Assembly (NCBI RefSeq): GCF_001282625.1
Contig: NZ_CTEJ01000001.1
Coordinates: 496,001 to 560,000, forward strand
From: Lascolabacillus massiliensis
GTDB taxonomy: Bacteria > Bacteroidota > Bacteroidia > Bacteroidales > Dysgonomonadaceae
Length of the DNA stretch: 64,000 bases
Reading direction: 5' to 3'
The position numbers and the translations under genes were made by a program. This document shows positions 63,674 through 64,000 of this stretch, piece after piece. The first letter of the stretch is position 1, and each line of letters begins with the position of its first letter. Below the pieces are notes generated by a model that saw only the letters and a list, made by a program, of their open reading frames with translations, did no database searches and was not told where the DNA came from.

Positions 63674-63702
63674 TTTCGGATGTTTCGATTGTGTTATGTT
63701 TG
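63674..63702 (+). promoter_or_regulatory. Promoter of the AgaS-like gene with operator O3
   Basis: TATGTTTG at 63695-63702 is a full -7 box. The upstream TTTCGGATGTTTCGATT (63674-63690) occupies the -33 box and spacer with two TTTCG units 9 bp apart, so a bound repressor would block polymerase. Leader about 34 nt. Confidence 0.55.
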
Positions 63703-63742
63703 TAACAAAGTTAAACATTTAGAATAAAAAAATTAAGTAAAT

Positions 63743-64000
63743 ATGGGATTTGTAAATAGTAACACATACCGTGAAATATTTCATCAGCCGGAGATGTGGA
63801 GACAAACATACAGTATTATATCGGAAAGAAAAGAAGAAATATCAAACTTTTTATCTAACTACTATAATAATGATGTGACTGTAGTTTTTACGGGAGCAGG
63901 GACTTCATCTTACGTAGGGAATATTTTACAGTATTTGATGGCAGGTTATGGTATTACTAACTATAAATCTGTTGCTACTACCGATTTGACTACTCACGCT
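63743..64000 (+). CDS. agaS: AgaS-like sugar isomerase (SIS family), N-terminal part, cut by window edge
   Basis: The frame begins at ATG 63743 and stays open to the end of the window, 86 codons. It starts MGFVNSNTYREIFHQPEMWR and has the SIS phosphosugar site VVFTGAGTSSYVGNIL. This resembles AgaS / tagatose-6-phosphate ketose-aldose isomerases, which deaminate or isomerise galactosamine-6-phosphate-type sugars. The pairing with a divergent DeoR-family gene supports that role. The end of the gene is outside the window. Confidence 0.85.
   Translation, partial: MGFVNSNTYREIFHQPEMWRQTYSIISERKEEISNFLSNYYNNDVTVVFTGAGTSSYVGNILQYLMAGYGITNYKSVATTDLTTHA

Noticed and set aside
1-64000. CRISPR arrays, tRNA/rRNA genes, insertion sequences or prophage
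   Set aside because: No spaced repeats, no tRNA or rRNA sequence, no transposase, integrase or phage gene recognised on either strand.

Overview
The window is low-GC DNA from a member of the Bacteroidota, most likely order Bacteroidales. The evidence is a SusC/SusD pair with an STN domain and a FecR/ECF-sigma switch, many exported sugar enzymes with Tat-like or lipoprotein signals, weak ribosome binding sites, and several promoters of the Bacteroidota type (TAnnTTTG). Genus cannot be fixed from the sequence; a Dysgonomonadaceae-like genome would fit but is a guess. I see no tRNA, rRNA, insertion sequence, phage gene or CRISPR array.

Layout. 1-7875 (+): end of a creatininase-family gene, a GH16-type lipoprotein, a ROK kinase / LacI regulator / nitrilase-family run, then E1alpha, E1beta and E2 of a 2-oxoacid dehydrogenase complex without E3. 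7903-9180 (-): a CE15-type glucuronoyl esterase. 9337-18564 (-): a copper/heavy-metal efflux locus (two TolC-like proteins, a small HYC/CC/PP protein, CusA-, CusC- and CusB-like proteins, and an HMA lipoprotein). 18667-25079 (-): a six-gene run of ECF transporter S component, phosphoribosyltransferase, TonB receptor, DUF362 protein, membrane polyferredoxin and metallophosphoesterase, with no function I can name. 25292-25666 (+): crcB fluoride channel. 25968-30623 (-): a Gfo/Idh/MocA oxidoreductase with a HEAT-repeat protein carrying two DUF1080 domains. 30817-44007 (-): a polysaccharide utilization locus (ECF sigma, FecR, SusC, SusD, lipoprotein, GH42-like enzyme, ROK kinase, MFS transporter, SIS protein). 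44151-62091 (-): a large set of exported sugar-redox enzymes (three Gfo/Idh/MocA proteins, three TIM-barrel isomerase-like proteins, DoxX, a ThuA-GH92 fusion, a nonaheme cytochrome c, a GMC oxidoreductase with its small subunit, GH5 and GH76-like enzymes). 62684-64000: a DeoR-family regulator divergent from an AgaS-like sugar isomerase that runs off the window.

How it may work together. The 26-31 kb and 44-62 kb regions look like one theme: breakdown of glycans in the periplasm by oxidising a sugar carbon, cleaving the keto-sugar, and reducing or rearranging the product, instead of hydrolysis alone. The GMC / small subunit / multiheme cytochrome trio would take the electrons; Gfo/Idh/MocA proteins, DUF1080 domains, TIM-barrel proteins and the ThuA domain match enzyme families known from 3-keto-glycoside metabolism. 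GH76-, GH92- and GH5-type enzymes suggest a mannose-containing substrate, but this is inference. The separate ECF/phosphoribosyltransferase/TonB/DUF362/polyferredoxin operon is the other candidate for an undescribed system.
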